Shown here: piece after piece, positions 22,678 through 32,269 of the stretch
How the letters are laid out: each line of letters begins with the position of its first letter
Position numbering within the stretch: position 1 is the first letter of the stretch
Assembly (NCBI RefSeq): GCF_018991925.1
Contig: NW_024756914.1
Coordinates: forward strand, 8,398,417-8,462,416
Source: Homarus americanus
Taxonomy: Eukaryota > Arthropoda > Malacostraca > Decapoda > Nephropidae
Direction: 5' to 3'
Length of the DNA stretch: 64,000 nt
Made by a program: the position numbers and the translations under genes
Notes under the pieces: model-generated
The model's database searches: none
What the model saw: the letters and a program-made list of their open reading frames with translations, nothing else
What the model was told of the DNA's origin: nothing

Positions 22678-22722
22678 CTACATATTAGGAATTTCCGTGG
22701 GAGTAAAGTGCAAAAAGTAGTA

Positions 22723-23055
22723 GTATTAGCAGTAGTGATGGTGGGTGGGGTTGGTAATGGTAGTAGTACTTGTAGTAGTAGGTGTGGTTAGTAGTAGGTG
22801 TGGTGGGTAGGGGAACATCTCACCGCCATTAGAGCATAAACTATTAATACAGGTCTTAAGGGGTTGAATCAGGCCTCGAGTGTGTGTGTGTGATCCAGAG
22901 GAGAGAATCCTAACCTCTTGAAGCGTGTCCTAAATACCTTGTAATGTGATCACTTCCCCGGCAGGTTGTAATTTGGGAATATCTTGGGTGTTAAGAGATC
23001 TGGGCGAGTATTATGCAGGGCTTGTTAAAACGTTGATATTATTCTGAGGCAGTGT
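22723..23055. other. Mostly unique sequence
   Basis: Short GTAGTAGGTGTGGT repeats to about 22810, then unique sequence. No gene seen. Confidence 0.5.
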
Positions 23056-23059
23056 TGAG

Positions 23060-23450
23060 TATTATGGTGGTGGTGGTGGTGGTGGCGGTGGTGATGGTAG
23101 TGGTGGTGATGGTAGTGGTGGTGGTAGTATGGTGGTGATGGTAGTGGTGGTGATGGTAGTGGTGATGGTTATGGTGGTGATGGTAGTGGTTATGGTGGTG
23201 GTGATGATTATGGTGGTGATGGTTGTGGTGGTGATGTTAGTGGTGGTGATGGTGGTGATGGTGATGGTGGTGGGTGATGGTGGTGGTGATGGTAGTGGTG
23301 GTGATGGTAGTGGTTATGTGGTGGTGGTGTGATGGTTATGGTGGTGATGGTAGTGGTGGTGATGGGTTATGGTGGTGGTGATGGTTATGGTGGTGATGGT
23401 AGTGGTGGTGATGGTAGTGGTTATGGTGGTGGTGATGGTTATGGTGGTTG
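23060..23450. repeat. GGTGATGGTAGTGGTTATGG minisatellite
   Basis: Trinucleotide-based array of GGTGATGGTAGTGGTTATGG variants abutting the LINE-tail fragment at 23453. Confidence 0.93.
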
Positions 23451-23452
23451 TG

Positions 23453-23872
23453 TTAGTCATGTTCATGTGAACAACACAAAATGTAGTGTGTGGCCAGACC
23501 TATGGCCACACACTCCAACACTACGTCTTAGACTGTAAGAAAATAGAACCTTTTAGGGACAGGTCCAAGCTTACTGTGTGTACAGTGACACAGCACTTTA
23601 TCTGTGATGGCAAGATAGCTGATATATTAAGACTGTATCCACATGTGGCACAGAGTAGCTAAGTCAACTCCTATGTACACAACTGACCAAACAATGTACT
23701 GGAAATACTCTAACATTCAACGCCACAATATCCTGACCACTGGAGTTAGTTAGACACCCTTTGTGGCCTCTACTCTGAAATACTTTTTGTGCTACCGCTT
23801 ACAGGATGAATACTGTATAGGGTGCACAATAAACTAACTGCTATCTTCGGCAAAATTAATTTCACTATGAGG
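23453..23872 (+). mobile_element. LINE C-terminal fragment L1
   Basis: About 420 bp nearly identical to the reverse complement of 30903-31290. Translated in pieces it gives TPTLRLRL and then, in another frame, KLTVCTVTQHFICDGKIADI followed by LRLYPHVAQSS, the post-RT zinc-knuckle end of a LINE polyprotein. Not functional. Confidence 0.75.
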
Positions 23873-24180
23873 TGTGTGTGTGTGTGTGTTGGCAAGTCCA
23901 CTGCTGGGTGACGACGTGTTGTTGAGCGTATTTCTGTTTGTCACCTTTCCTCCTGGGCGCCTGTGTACATCAGTGTTTGTGTGTGTATCATTGCTCCTAG
24001 TGTTGACAGCTGCTGGGTGATGGACTTAATGGTGAGTCACTGATGTTTATTTGTGTAAGTGCCACTTACTCCTTATATACATGTGTGTGTGTGTGTGTTT
24101 TGTGTGCATGTCTGTTTTTGTGTTTGTGTGTGTGTGTTTGGATACCACTACGGGGTGTTATGGTACAAAGTTAAAAGTGC
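23873..24180. other. Unique sequence with short (GT)n runs
   Basis: GT runs near 23872-23890 and 24083-24143. No gene or transposon seen. Confidence 0.5.
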
Positions 24181-24227
24181 CACAAGAGAGTGTGTCTTGG
24201 CACTAAGGGGAGAGTGTCACATGGGAG
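24181..24227. repeat. 37 bp minisatellite, left remnant
   Basis: One and a quarter units of the array that continues at 25088 and 29492: AGTGTGTCTTGGCACTAAGG then GGAGAGTGTCAC. It is cut by the solo LTR. Confidence 0.85.
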
Positions 24228-24426
24228 TATAATGCGACAGGGAGGAGGAGAAGAGGATTACATATATAAGTAAGAATAGAGAGTAGGAATGTAAAGATAG
24301 GAAACTTGGTAGCGTGGCCGGCATGTTATTCACTCAGCGTCAATACGCTTATCTTATCTCGTATGTCAATACACATATATTACTTCTTAAAGGGACAACT
24401 TGTTAAACACCTCTTCGATACAACTA

Positions 24427-24432
24427 TTTATT
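24427..24432 (-). promoter_or_regulatory. LTR polyadenylation signal AATAAA
   Basis: AATAAA on the minus strand, about 370 bp downstream of the TATA box, as expected for the end of R in an LTR. Confidence 0.55.
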
Positions 24433-24798
24433 AATTCACTCAATGACATGGACACATTAATATCACTATTATATCGGGGTACTAACACATTATGTTTTAC
24501 GTTACTCGACACTGACTCTCGCACACACCCGAATGAATACACTTCCCACAGTAGGTAACTCACCCTAGGAATCGTTCTGACAAGACTCACGTGTACCCTG
24601 ACGTAGGCCCGGTGGATGCTTGGCTGGGCTGCCTCCTATGGGAGGCTTCTGCTTAGCTGGGGTCTGGCCGGGAAGTCCCCCTCCCGACCTAGGGAGAGGA
24701 CAAGCGTGACTCTGAGAATCTCATGAGTGATGTTCGAATGGCAACCAGGATCAGAATGATATTCAGAACCAGAATGATCGTGGACGGGAATGTAGGGC

Positions 24799-24807
24799 CT
24801 TTATATA
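24799..24807 (-). promoter_or_regulatory. LTR TATA box
   Basis: TATATAAAG on the minus strand, about 280 bp from the LTR start. Confidence 0.6.
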
Positions 24808-25087
24808 GGGTCGGCCCAGCCGGCTTTTGACCTCTAACCAATTATCACTAAACTGGTTTGATCTGGATAGCTGTGTGCAGGTGTGGTCCTGCCCAGGTGT
24901 CTTGGTTAGGTGGCGTTGTAGGTCACCCGGCTAACTCACGTCATTAGCGGGCGAGGTCAAGTCCCTAGGGTCGACCTGAGGTGTGTCAACCCGGAATGTG
25001 GTGGTACCACGAGGTCTGTAGTGTACTTGCTGTTATATGTGACATAATTCTGGGCTGTAAGCTTTGGTCTGACAATCAATCATTACA

Positions 25088-25158
25088 GGAGTGTGTCACG
25101 GCACTAAGGGGTGAGTGTCACAAGGGAGTGTGTCATGGAACTAAGGGGTGAGTGTTTT
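25088..25158. repeat. 37 bp minisatellite, middle remnant
   Basis: Two units between the solo LTR and LINE copy D. The last carries the variant GGAACTAAGG instead of GGCACTAAGG. Confidence 0.9.
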
Positions 25159-25426
25159 TTAGGAAAGTCTTTGAGGTAGTAGATAATGACGAAAATTACG
25201 ATGTTATTTACTTAGACTTTAGCAAAGCATTTGACAAAGTACCACATCAGAGGCTTCTGAGAAAAATTAAGGCTCATGGTATCGAGGGGAAAGTTTTAAA
25301 TTGGATAAAATCATGGCTCACCAATAGAACGCAGAGGGTCAGCGTAGATGGTGTTAAATCTGAGTGGGGCCGTGTAACCAGTGGGGTTCCCCAGGGATCA
25401 GTACTAGGCCCACTCTTGTTCATAAT
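25159..25426 (+). mobile_element. LINE copy D, left part (RT fragment)
   Basis: 5'-truncated CR1-like LINE of a different subfamily on the + strand. It encodes [53 protein letters not shown] and [16 protein letters not shown] without a stop. It is interrupted within the codon run for LLFIIYINDLD by copy C; the reading resumes at 28592 with YINDLDIG. Confidence 0.9.
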
Positions 25427-25494
25427 AAGAACATAAGAACATAAGAATGGAGGAAACTGCAGCGGGCCTATAGACCCATACTGGGCAGTCCCGT

Positions 25495-26595
25495 TTACAC
25501 CCAACCCCTATTGCTCATATGAGCATCCAACCTATGTTTGAAGCAATTCAGCGTATTCGAGTTAATGATGATATTTGGTAACTTGTTCCATTCATCCACT
25601 ACTCTGTTTCCAAACCAGTGTTTACCTATTTCACGCCTAAATCTAAATTTGTCTAATTTAAAACCATTGTTACGAGTTCGCTCCTGGTTGGATAGTTTGA
25701 GTACTTTTGTAATGTTCCCTTTGTTTAGCCCTGCCTTCCACTTATACACCTCTATCAGGTCGCCCCTCGCTCTACGTCTCTCAAGGGAGTGCAAATTAAG
25801 ATGCTTTAACCTGTCTCTATACTCAAGGTTCCTAATGCCCGGGATTAGTCTTGTCATTCTCCTCTGAATTCTTTCCAAGGATTCTATATCCATTCTGTAA
25901 TACGGTGACCAGAACTGAACTGCATAATCCGGGTGTGGTCTCACAAGAGCAAGATACAGTTTTAGGATGACCTCGCTAGTCTTGTAACTAACACTCCTTT
26001 GTATGAACCCAAGTACTTTATTAGTCTTGTTATGAGCAAAAACACATTGTTTACTTGGCTTAAGGTTCCTACTTATCATTACTCCTAAATCTCTCTCGCA
26101 GTCGGATTTCTCTATGGCATCGTTGTTCATCTGGTATCTGGTTTCCCTGTTTACATCTCCTATACTGAGTACTTTACATTTGTCCACGTTGAATTTCAAC
26201 TGCCATTTTTCAGAGCATTCGAAAAATTTGTTTAGATCTTCCTGTAGTTTTGCCGAGTCCTCGTAAGATTTGATAACACGTCCTATTTTAGTGTCATCAG
26301 CAAATTTACTTATGTTGCTGTCAATGCCGATATCTATGTCGTTTATGTATATAATAAATAATAATGGTCCAAGTACTGAGTCTTGGGGAACTCCACTTGT
26401 GACGTTGCTCCAATGGGACTTAGTGCCTTTAATGCTCACTCTCTGTTTCCTGTCCTGTAACCACGCCCTAATCCATTTAAGGATGTCACCTTTGATGCCA
26501 TGAGCTACCAGCACAATTAGTCTTTCGTGGGGGACTCTGTCCAGAGCTTTGCTAAAGTCGAGATATACCACATCATAATTATTCCCCTCGTCCAC
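25495..26595 (-). pseudogene. LINE copy C: RT palm to C-terminus, open
   Basis: The longest LINE open frame in the window, 366 codons. Motifs in order: [18 protein letters not shown] (box A Asp), [14 protein letters not shown] (box B, with D in place of the usual G of PQGS), KFADDTKIGR (catalytic FADD box), SEKWQLKFNVDKCKVLSIGD, RDLGVMISRNLKPSKQC, VRPHPDYAVQFWSPY, ESLERIQRRMTRLIPG and a C-terminal NRVVDEWNKLPNIIINS. The stop lies at 25495-25497. The N-terminal RT boxes lie to the right in other frames, so the protein is not complete. Confidence 0.88.
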
Positions 26596-28470
26596 AGTTG
26601 AAACTGATGAAAGAATGTTGGCAATTAGTTAGGCAAGAGCGTCCACTTGCGAAGCCATGCTGGGGAATCATTGATCAATGTGCTTCTCCAGGTGATTTGA
26701 ATAGAGTTTCAAATGATTGCTTCCAGTAATTTGCCTACTAATGATGTTAGACTGATTGGTAGTTAGAGGATGATGATTTATCCCAACTTCTTGAAAATCG
26801 GTATTACATTAAGCTATCCTCCAGGATTGCAATTTACTACACCTGTTTTTAATGACATGTTAAAACAACTTTCTTTCAGGGCATACTAAAAGCTCTTCTT
26901 TATTCCTTTAATACTCAGCAAATGTCTCATTGGGACCAGGTGACTTGATAGGCTTTAGTTGTCTATTTGCTTACTAACGCGCCAATTCTGGTCACTACTA
27001 TCTCACTTAATTTGTTTCTTCACTATCTGAATAGAGTCGGTGCCTCGGGTATCATGTTTCAATTTTCGGTGGTGAAACTGTTGAAAATATTTATTCAAAT
27101 TATTGTCATTTCTCCATTAGTTATCAATTAAGCTCGCCCGAAGTCTGACCGTATTGGTCCAATCTTTTCTCTTGTTTTGATTTTGATACATTTGGTAGAA
27201 TCCTTTGGGGTTTTGTCTTCTTCCTTACTATCCTCACCTCATTATTCCTCTCTTTGCTTTCCTTATCTCGGTTTAACCTACTTGCCAATACCCTATAATA
27301 GTCCCGGTGAATTTGCATACGATTTATCCTTCTACCTATAGCCTTCCTTTGGCCAATGATGTTCTTTGAAATAATTATTTATCATTTAGGGTCATTGTTG
27401 TCTGATCTGTGGAGTTTTGTATGGTATGTTCTGCCTTTGTTAAGTAACTCACTATTTAAGTATGGGTGGAACAAACGTCTGAATCTCGTTATCAAATTAG
27501 AGTGTGTCATCTCAGGTTCCTTCAAGCGCGACACCCCCTCTCTCAGCTGCCTCTTTAAACTGTCAAGTTTGCCCTTCTGAAATCCTGTGGTACTTTGTGG
27601 AATTTTCCTTACGTCTGCCTGAAATCTAACTGGAATCAGTTTCTTTGTGATAAGCTGTTTTGCAAGTTCGTTTCCTACCTCGACATTTTCTAATTAAGGT
27701 TTTTCTCTGTTAGAGCAGAACTAAGTCCAATATATTATTACCCCCGTGTGGAGTTCGGTTATATGTTGACTTAAGGAAACAGTCTTGGATCGTCACCGAG
27801 AAAATCCTCTGATTCTGGAGTTACCTGAGTCAGTCAATCTATTTGGCCAAGGTTAAAGTCGCCTACTATACAGACTTTGTTGTGTATGGAAGTCCTGCGC
27901 ATTTCACCCCAGATAAGTCGCTCATTTGGCGCTATCAAGATTGGGGTCTATAGATTACTCCTGTGATTAATTTTTTCGACACGTCGCTTAATTCTATCAG
28001 AAATTGTTTCATTCCTCTCGGTTTTATTTCCTTATTTGGCTACACTTCAGATTATCCCTAACATAGATTGCTACTCCGCCTCCTTTCCTGGTCTGCCCTA
28101 TCGGTGGTATGGAACTGAGTTTATGACACAATTTGGTATTCGACTGGTAACTCCGTGTGTCTAGGTTGATCCATGTTTCAGTGAATGCAATTATATCGAT
28201 TTTTCGGCGAGGTATACCCAGGCCTAATATCATCCATTTTGTTTCTCATACTTCTACTGTACGCATAGTATGCATTTAAGTTAGTCGTGTTCTGGTCCTC
28301 CTTACGGCGTTTAGTTTTAAACTCCCTGTCTAATTTGGTTTTGTCATCATTCCTAACTATTTCCCTGTAGTCTTTCACTTTTGTTTACCGCTCCCACTGC
28401 AGTCTCCTCCCACCCCCGTGCCCATATGTTCTCTTAGCAGTTTAAAGACTTCGATATCTTTTGAACTGCC

Positions 28471-28585
28471 CCTACTGTTTGTATAGTATACATTTAAACC
28501 TACCCTTCCCTGGTCCTGTTTTACCCTTATCCTGAGCAACTAATTTTACTTCCCAGGACCTGCTTGTTTTTGACTCCCTAATCTA
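28471..28585 (-). mobile_element. Chimeric 5' segment of copy C
   Basis: 115 bp that does not match copies A, B or E here. Read on the minus strand it encodes a basic stretch ending LNVYYTNSRG, the first conserved block of a LINE endonuclease, in the same sense as copy C. It joins directly to copy C sequence coding the end of ORF1 (SSKDIEVFKLL). This order is not possible in one normal element, so two LINE sequences are fused. Confidence 0.6.
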
Positions 28586-29491
28586 CATAATCTACATAAA
28601 CGATCTAGATATTGGGATCAGCAGTGACATAAGCAAGTTTGCGGATGACACCAAAATAGGGCGGCAAATTAATTCAGGGCAGGATGCAAATGCATTACAG
28701 GAGGATCTAAATAAACTGCAGGGGTGGTCTGAAAAATGGCAAATGAAATTCAACACCAGCAAGTGCAGCGTATTTAATATTGGAAGAACAAATTCTTATA
28801 ATGTATACAGCCTTAACAACATCAACCTAGAAAGTCGACTTGTGAAAGAGACCTAGGGGTACTTATAAGCCGGACCTACGGCCTAGAAAACAGTGCGTTA
28901 ATGTTCGAAATAGGAAACAGAGTATTGGGTTTTATATCTAGAAGTGTAAGTAACAAGAGTGCAGAGGTCTTATGCAACTATATCTTGCGCTAATGGCCGC
29001 ACCGATTATGCGGTTCAGTTCTGGTGCTATTATAGAATGGATATAAATTCACTAGAGTCGGTGCAGCGAAGAATGACAAAAATGATTCGGGACTTAGAAA
29101 CCTTCCATATCAGGATAGGTTAAAGAAACTTAACTTGCATTCCCCAGAAAGACGAAGAGTGCGGGGAGATATGCTAGAAGTATTCAAGTGGGTGAAAGGG
29201 ATCAATAAAGGGATATAAATAAAGTTCTTATAATATCCGAGCAGGATAGGACTCGAGCAACGGATTCAAGTTGGATAAGTTTAGGTTTAGGAGGAGATAG
29301 GAAGAAACTGGTTCACAAATAGGGTGGTGGACAAGTGGAACAAGCTTAGCAACTTTGTAGTAAGTCAGGGACCTGGAAAGTTTCAGGAGGCTAGATAGAT
29401 TGATGGATGATAGAGAGTGGTAGTAGCTCTCGACAGGAGCTGCCATGCACAGGCCACAGCTGTAGACTCCTTATTTTTCTTATGTTCTTAT
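28586..29491 (+). mobile_element. LINE copy D, right part
   Basis: Continuation of copy D: YINDLDIGISSDISKFADDT (FADD catalytic box), LQGWSEKWQMKFNTSKCSVF and NIGRTNSYNVYSLN, then stops and frameshifts. Recognisable pieces follow (AVQFWCY-like near 29010, RMTKMIR-like near 29070). The 3' end at 29475-29491 is TTCTTATGTTCTTATG, the same tail octamer as the A/B/C/E family. Beyond it the minisatellite resumes with AACTGGGAGAGTGT, resembling the left flank AACTAAGGGGTGAGTGT, a probable target duplication. Confidence 0.85.
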
Positions 29492-30460
29492 GAACTGGGA
29501 GAGTGTCCAAGGGAGTGTGTCATGGCACTAAGGGAGAGTGTCACAAAGGGTGTGTCATGGCACTAAGGGGAGAGTGTCACAAGGGGGTGTGTCATGGCTG
29601 GGGAGTGTCACAAGGGGAGTGTGTCACTGTACTAAGGGGAGTGAGATCTGAGGGAGTGTGTCATGGCACTAAGGGAGAGTGTCACAAGGGGTGTAACACT
29701 AAGGGAGAGTGTCATGGGGTGTGTGCACTGGGAGATTCACAAGGGAGGTGTCACGGCACTAAGGGAGAGTGTCACAAGGAGTGTGTCATGGCACTAAGGG
29801 GAGAGTGTCACAAGGTGTGTCATGGCTGGGGAAGTGTCCTAGGGTGTGTCATGGCACTAAGGGAGAGTGTCACAAGGGAGTGTGTCATGGCACTAAGGGA
29901 GAGTGTCCTGAGGGTGTGTCACAGGCACTAAGGGAGAGTGTCACAAGGGTGTGTCATGGCACTAAGGGGAGAGTGTCACAAGGGGGTGTCATGGCACTAA
30001 GGGAAGTGTCAAGGGAGTGTGTCATGGCACTAAGGGGAGAGTGTCACAAGGGAGTGTGTCATGGCACTAAGGGGAGAGTGTCACAAGGGAGTGTGTCATG
30101 GCACTAGGGGAGAGTGTCACAGGGAGTGTGTCAGGCACTAAGGGAGAGTGTCACAAAGGAGTGTGTCATGGCACTAAGGGGAGAGTGTCACAAGGGAGTG
30201 TGTCATGGCACTAAGGGAGAAGTGTCACAAGGGAGTGTGTGCAGGCACTAAGGGAAGTGTCACAAGGAGTGTGTCATGGCACTAAGGGGAGAGTGTCCTG
30301 GGGAGTGTGTCATGGCACTAAGGAGAGTGTCACAGGGGTGTGTCATGGCACTGGGGAGAGTGTCACAAAGGAGTGTGTCATGGCACTAAGGGGAGAGTGT
30401 CACAGGGGTGTGTCATGGCACTAAGGGGAGTGTGTCATGGCACTAAGGGGAGGCTCACCA
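29492..30460. repeat. 37 bp minisatellite, main block
   Basis: About 27 copies of GTGTCATGGCACTAAGGGGA then GAGTGTCACAAGGGAGT. The same unit flanks the solo LTR and copy D, so one array was split by three insertions. Open + strand frames (GTKGECHKGVCH repeats) are compositional. Confidence 0.95.
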
Positions 30461-30544
30461 AGGTGCTCGTCATATACTTAAATTGGCACGTAAACATTTT
30501 CATGAGGTCAAGCTGTAACTCTTCTCTTCTCGTTAAGGCGTTTA

Positions 30545-30900
30545 GAGGCGCTAGTGATGGTGGTAGTTGTGGTAGTTGTGGTAATGGTTGTGGTAATGGT
30601 TGTTGTAGTGATTGTTGTAGTGATGGTGGTAGTTGTGGTGATGGTTGTTGTAGTGATGGTAGTATTTGTGTTAATGGTTGTTGTAGTGATGGTGGTAGTT
30701 GTGGTGATGCTTGTTGTAGTGATGGTGGTAGTTGTGGTGATGCTTGTTGCAGTGGTGGTGGTAGTTGTGGTGATGGTTGTTGTAGTGATGGTAGTATTTG
30801 TGTTAATGGTTGTTGTAGTGATGATGGTAGTTGTGGTGATGCTTGTTGCAATGATGGAGGTAGTTGTGGTAATGGTTGTTGTAGTGATGGTTATGCTTCG
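30545..30900. repeat. GTAGTTGTGGTGATGGTTGT minisatellite
   Basis: Trinucleotide-based array with a roughly 33 bp period and a larger repeated block containing AGTATTTGTGTTAATGG (near 30660 and 30792). It abuts the LINE-tail fragment L2. Confidence 0.93.
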
Positions 30901-30902
30901 TG

Positions 30903-31540
30903 AATTAAATTTTGCCGAAGATAGCAGCTAGTTTATTGTGCACCCAATACTCATCCTATAAGCGGCAGCACAAAAATTATTACAGAGTAGAGGCCACAAA
31001 GGGTGTTTAACTAACCCCAGTGGTCAGGATATTGTGGCGTTGAATGTTACAGAGTATTTCCAGTACATTGTTTGGTCAGTTGTGTACATAGGAGTTGACT
31101 TAGCTACTCTGTGCCACATGTGGATACAGTCTTAATATATCAGCTATCTTGCCATCACAGATAAAGTGCTGTGTCACTGTACACACAGTAAGCTTGGACC
31201 TGTCCCTAAAAGGTTCTATTTTCTCACAGTCTAAGACGTAGTGCTGGAGTGTGTGGCCATATGTCTGGCCACACACTACATTTAGTGTTGTTAACATCAC
31301 TGTGAGGGACATACTGCCAGTGTGTGTGTGGCCATAGGTCTGGCCACACACTACATTTAGTGTTGTTCACATTAGTGTGAGGGACATACTGCTTATGTCT
31401 GGCCACACACTTTACATTTAGTGTTGGTCACATCAGTATGAGGGGCATACTGCCAGAGTGTGTGTGGCTTATGTCTGGCCACACACTTTACATTTAGTGT
31501 TGGTCACATCAGTATGAGGGGCATACTGCCTGTAAACGCC
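30903..31540 (-). mobile_element. LINE C-terminal fragment L2 with internal tandem duplication
   Basis: Minus-strand counterpart of fragment L1. 31100-31351 reads VVCGQTYGHTLQHYVLDCEK, then TVTQHFICDGKIADILRLYP, with a C..H..C zinc-knuckle-like arrangement typical of the end of LINE polyproteins. From about 31236 the end of the homology is amplified in tandem. Confidence 0.75.
31236..31537. repeat. 70-85 bp tandem duplication within L2
   Basis: Four copies of a block containing TCTGGCCACACACTACATTT then AGTGTTG and GGGACATACTGCC, with the last two copies (GGGGCATACTGCC, TTTACATTT) more like each other. The unit derives from the LINE fragment itself. Confidence 0.88.
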
Positions 31541-32268
31541 TTGGTTAAGGACGTTCAGGTTACGGGCAAGTCGAAGGGAATGATTGAAACCCGTCTTTTG
31601 ATGCATTCAATATTTATTGATGTGGTCAAAACCTGCAGAGGAGAAGGCGTTCATAATATTACAAGGTGATCCATCTGATACATAATTAGTTAGTCTCACA
31701 CAATTTTATCTTAATTACAATTTATTAAACATACTGACATAACACAAAGTTCATAACTCTATTAATCTTAGTTTCGCTTCATTCTGCATTGTCTTATTAT
31801 TCCAGGTTAGGCAGAAACGAGTAGGCGTAATTATTCAACAATATTTCAGTACCGAGGGGTATGTCATCACTTAGGCTGTGCTTACAAGTGTGGGTCAATT
31901 CAGATCAGTATGGTGTTCCAAGAGACAACAGTATTGCGTAAATCGTCCCAGCACAAATTCTCGGACAGAAGGCTGGTCTTCACAGCATCACTAGAGAGGG
32001 CGATCTGTCTCATGGAGGGGCGGGCAGCCACCGCCACCAGTCTAAGACAGTCCACTCAGCAGAACCAGGACTTGTCTGTAAACACTTCTACATCTGGCGA
32101 GGTCACAGGTCGAAAGATTTAATGGCATCACACGCCAGCACTGTAGTTGAAGTCAGCGGCGATAACACTGCCAGAGGCACTTAATAACCTGTGTGACCTT
32201 AACCCAACCTTACATAACCTCTATTATTCTGTCTCTCCTTTATGTGTTTTTCTTGGTTTAGTGTGACT
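31541..32268. other. Unique sequence, no feature recognised
   Basis: Mixed-composition DNA with a short open frame at 31910-32122 that shows no motif I recognise. It could be part of an unidentified transposon or LTR. Confidence 0.4.
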
Positions 32269-32269
32269 C

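Larger units (their letters stand above)
22184..22722. mobile_element. 539 bp non-autonomous TIR element
   Basis: Left end TACTCCTTTTTGCACTTTAC and right end (minus strand) TACTACTTTTTGCACTTTAC, both continuing CTCCCAC, form 26 bp inverted repeats with one mismatch. TATTAG occurs just outside both ends (22175-22180 and 22724-22729), a possible target duplication offset by a few bases. There is no coding capacity. The right half contains two abutting palindromes. Confidence 0.65.
24228..25087 (-). mobile_element. Solo LTR, 860 bp
   Basis: Flanked by the 4-bp repeat GGAG (24224-24227 and 25088-25091) inside a minisatellite. Read on the minus strand it starts TGTAATG and ends CATTATA, a near-perfect TG..CA-type inverted end. 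It has a TATATAAAG box near position 285 and an AATAAA signal near position 660, the order of U3-R-U5. No internal retroelement region is present, so it is most simply a solo LTR left by recombination. Gypsy-type is likely from size and target duplication, but the family is not proven. Confidence 0.75.
25427..28585 (-). mobile_element. CR1-like LINE copy C, inserted in copy D
   Basis: 3.16 kb insertion bounded by CATAAT (25421-25426 and 28586-28591). The 3' tail on the left is three TTCTTATG-type octamers (minus strand). ORF2 is intact at its C-terminal end (25495-26595) and increasingly broken to the right: linker near 27120-27320, endonuclease near 28024-28378 (IIAFTETWINLD, KGGGVAIYVRDNLKC). 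Family match to copy B stops at about 28470, and the last 115 bp come from a different LINE subfamily. Confidence 0.9.

Noticed and set aside
29503..30107. Cysteine/histidine-containing repeats (GECHKGVCHGTK) as a zinc-finger protein
   Set aside because: Derived from the 37 bp minisatellite; spacing is set by the unit and the frame breaks at every unit-length change.
24181..30460. 37 bp direct repeats as a CRISPR array
   Set aside because: Units are contiguous with no unique spacers, and the setting is a eukaryotic repeat region with LINEs; a minisatellite.
31910..32122. 70-codon open frame in otherwise unique sequence
   Set aside because: No motif, no repeat relation and a short length; insufficient support for a gene.
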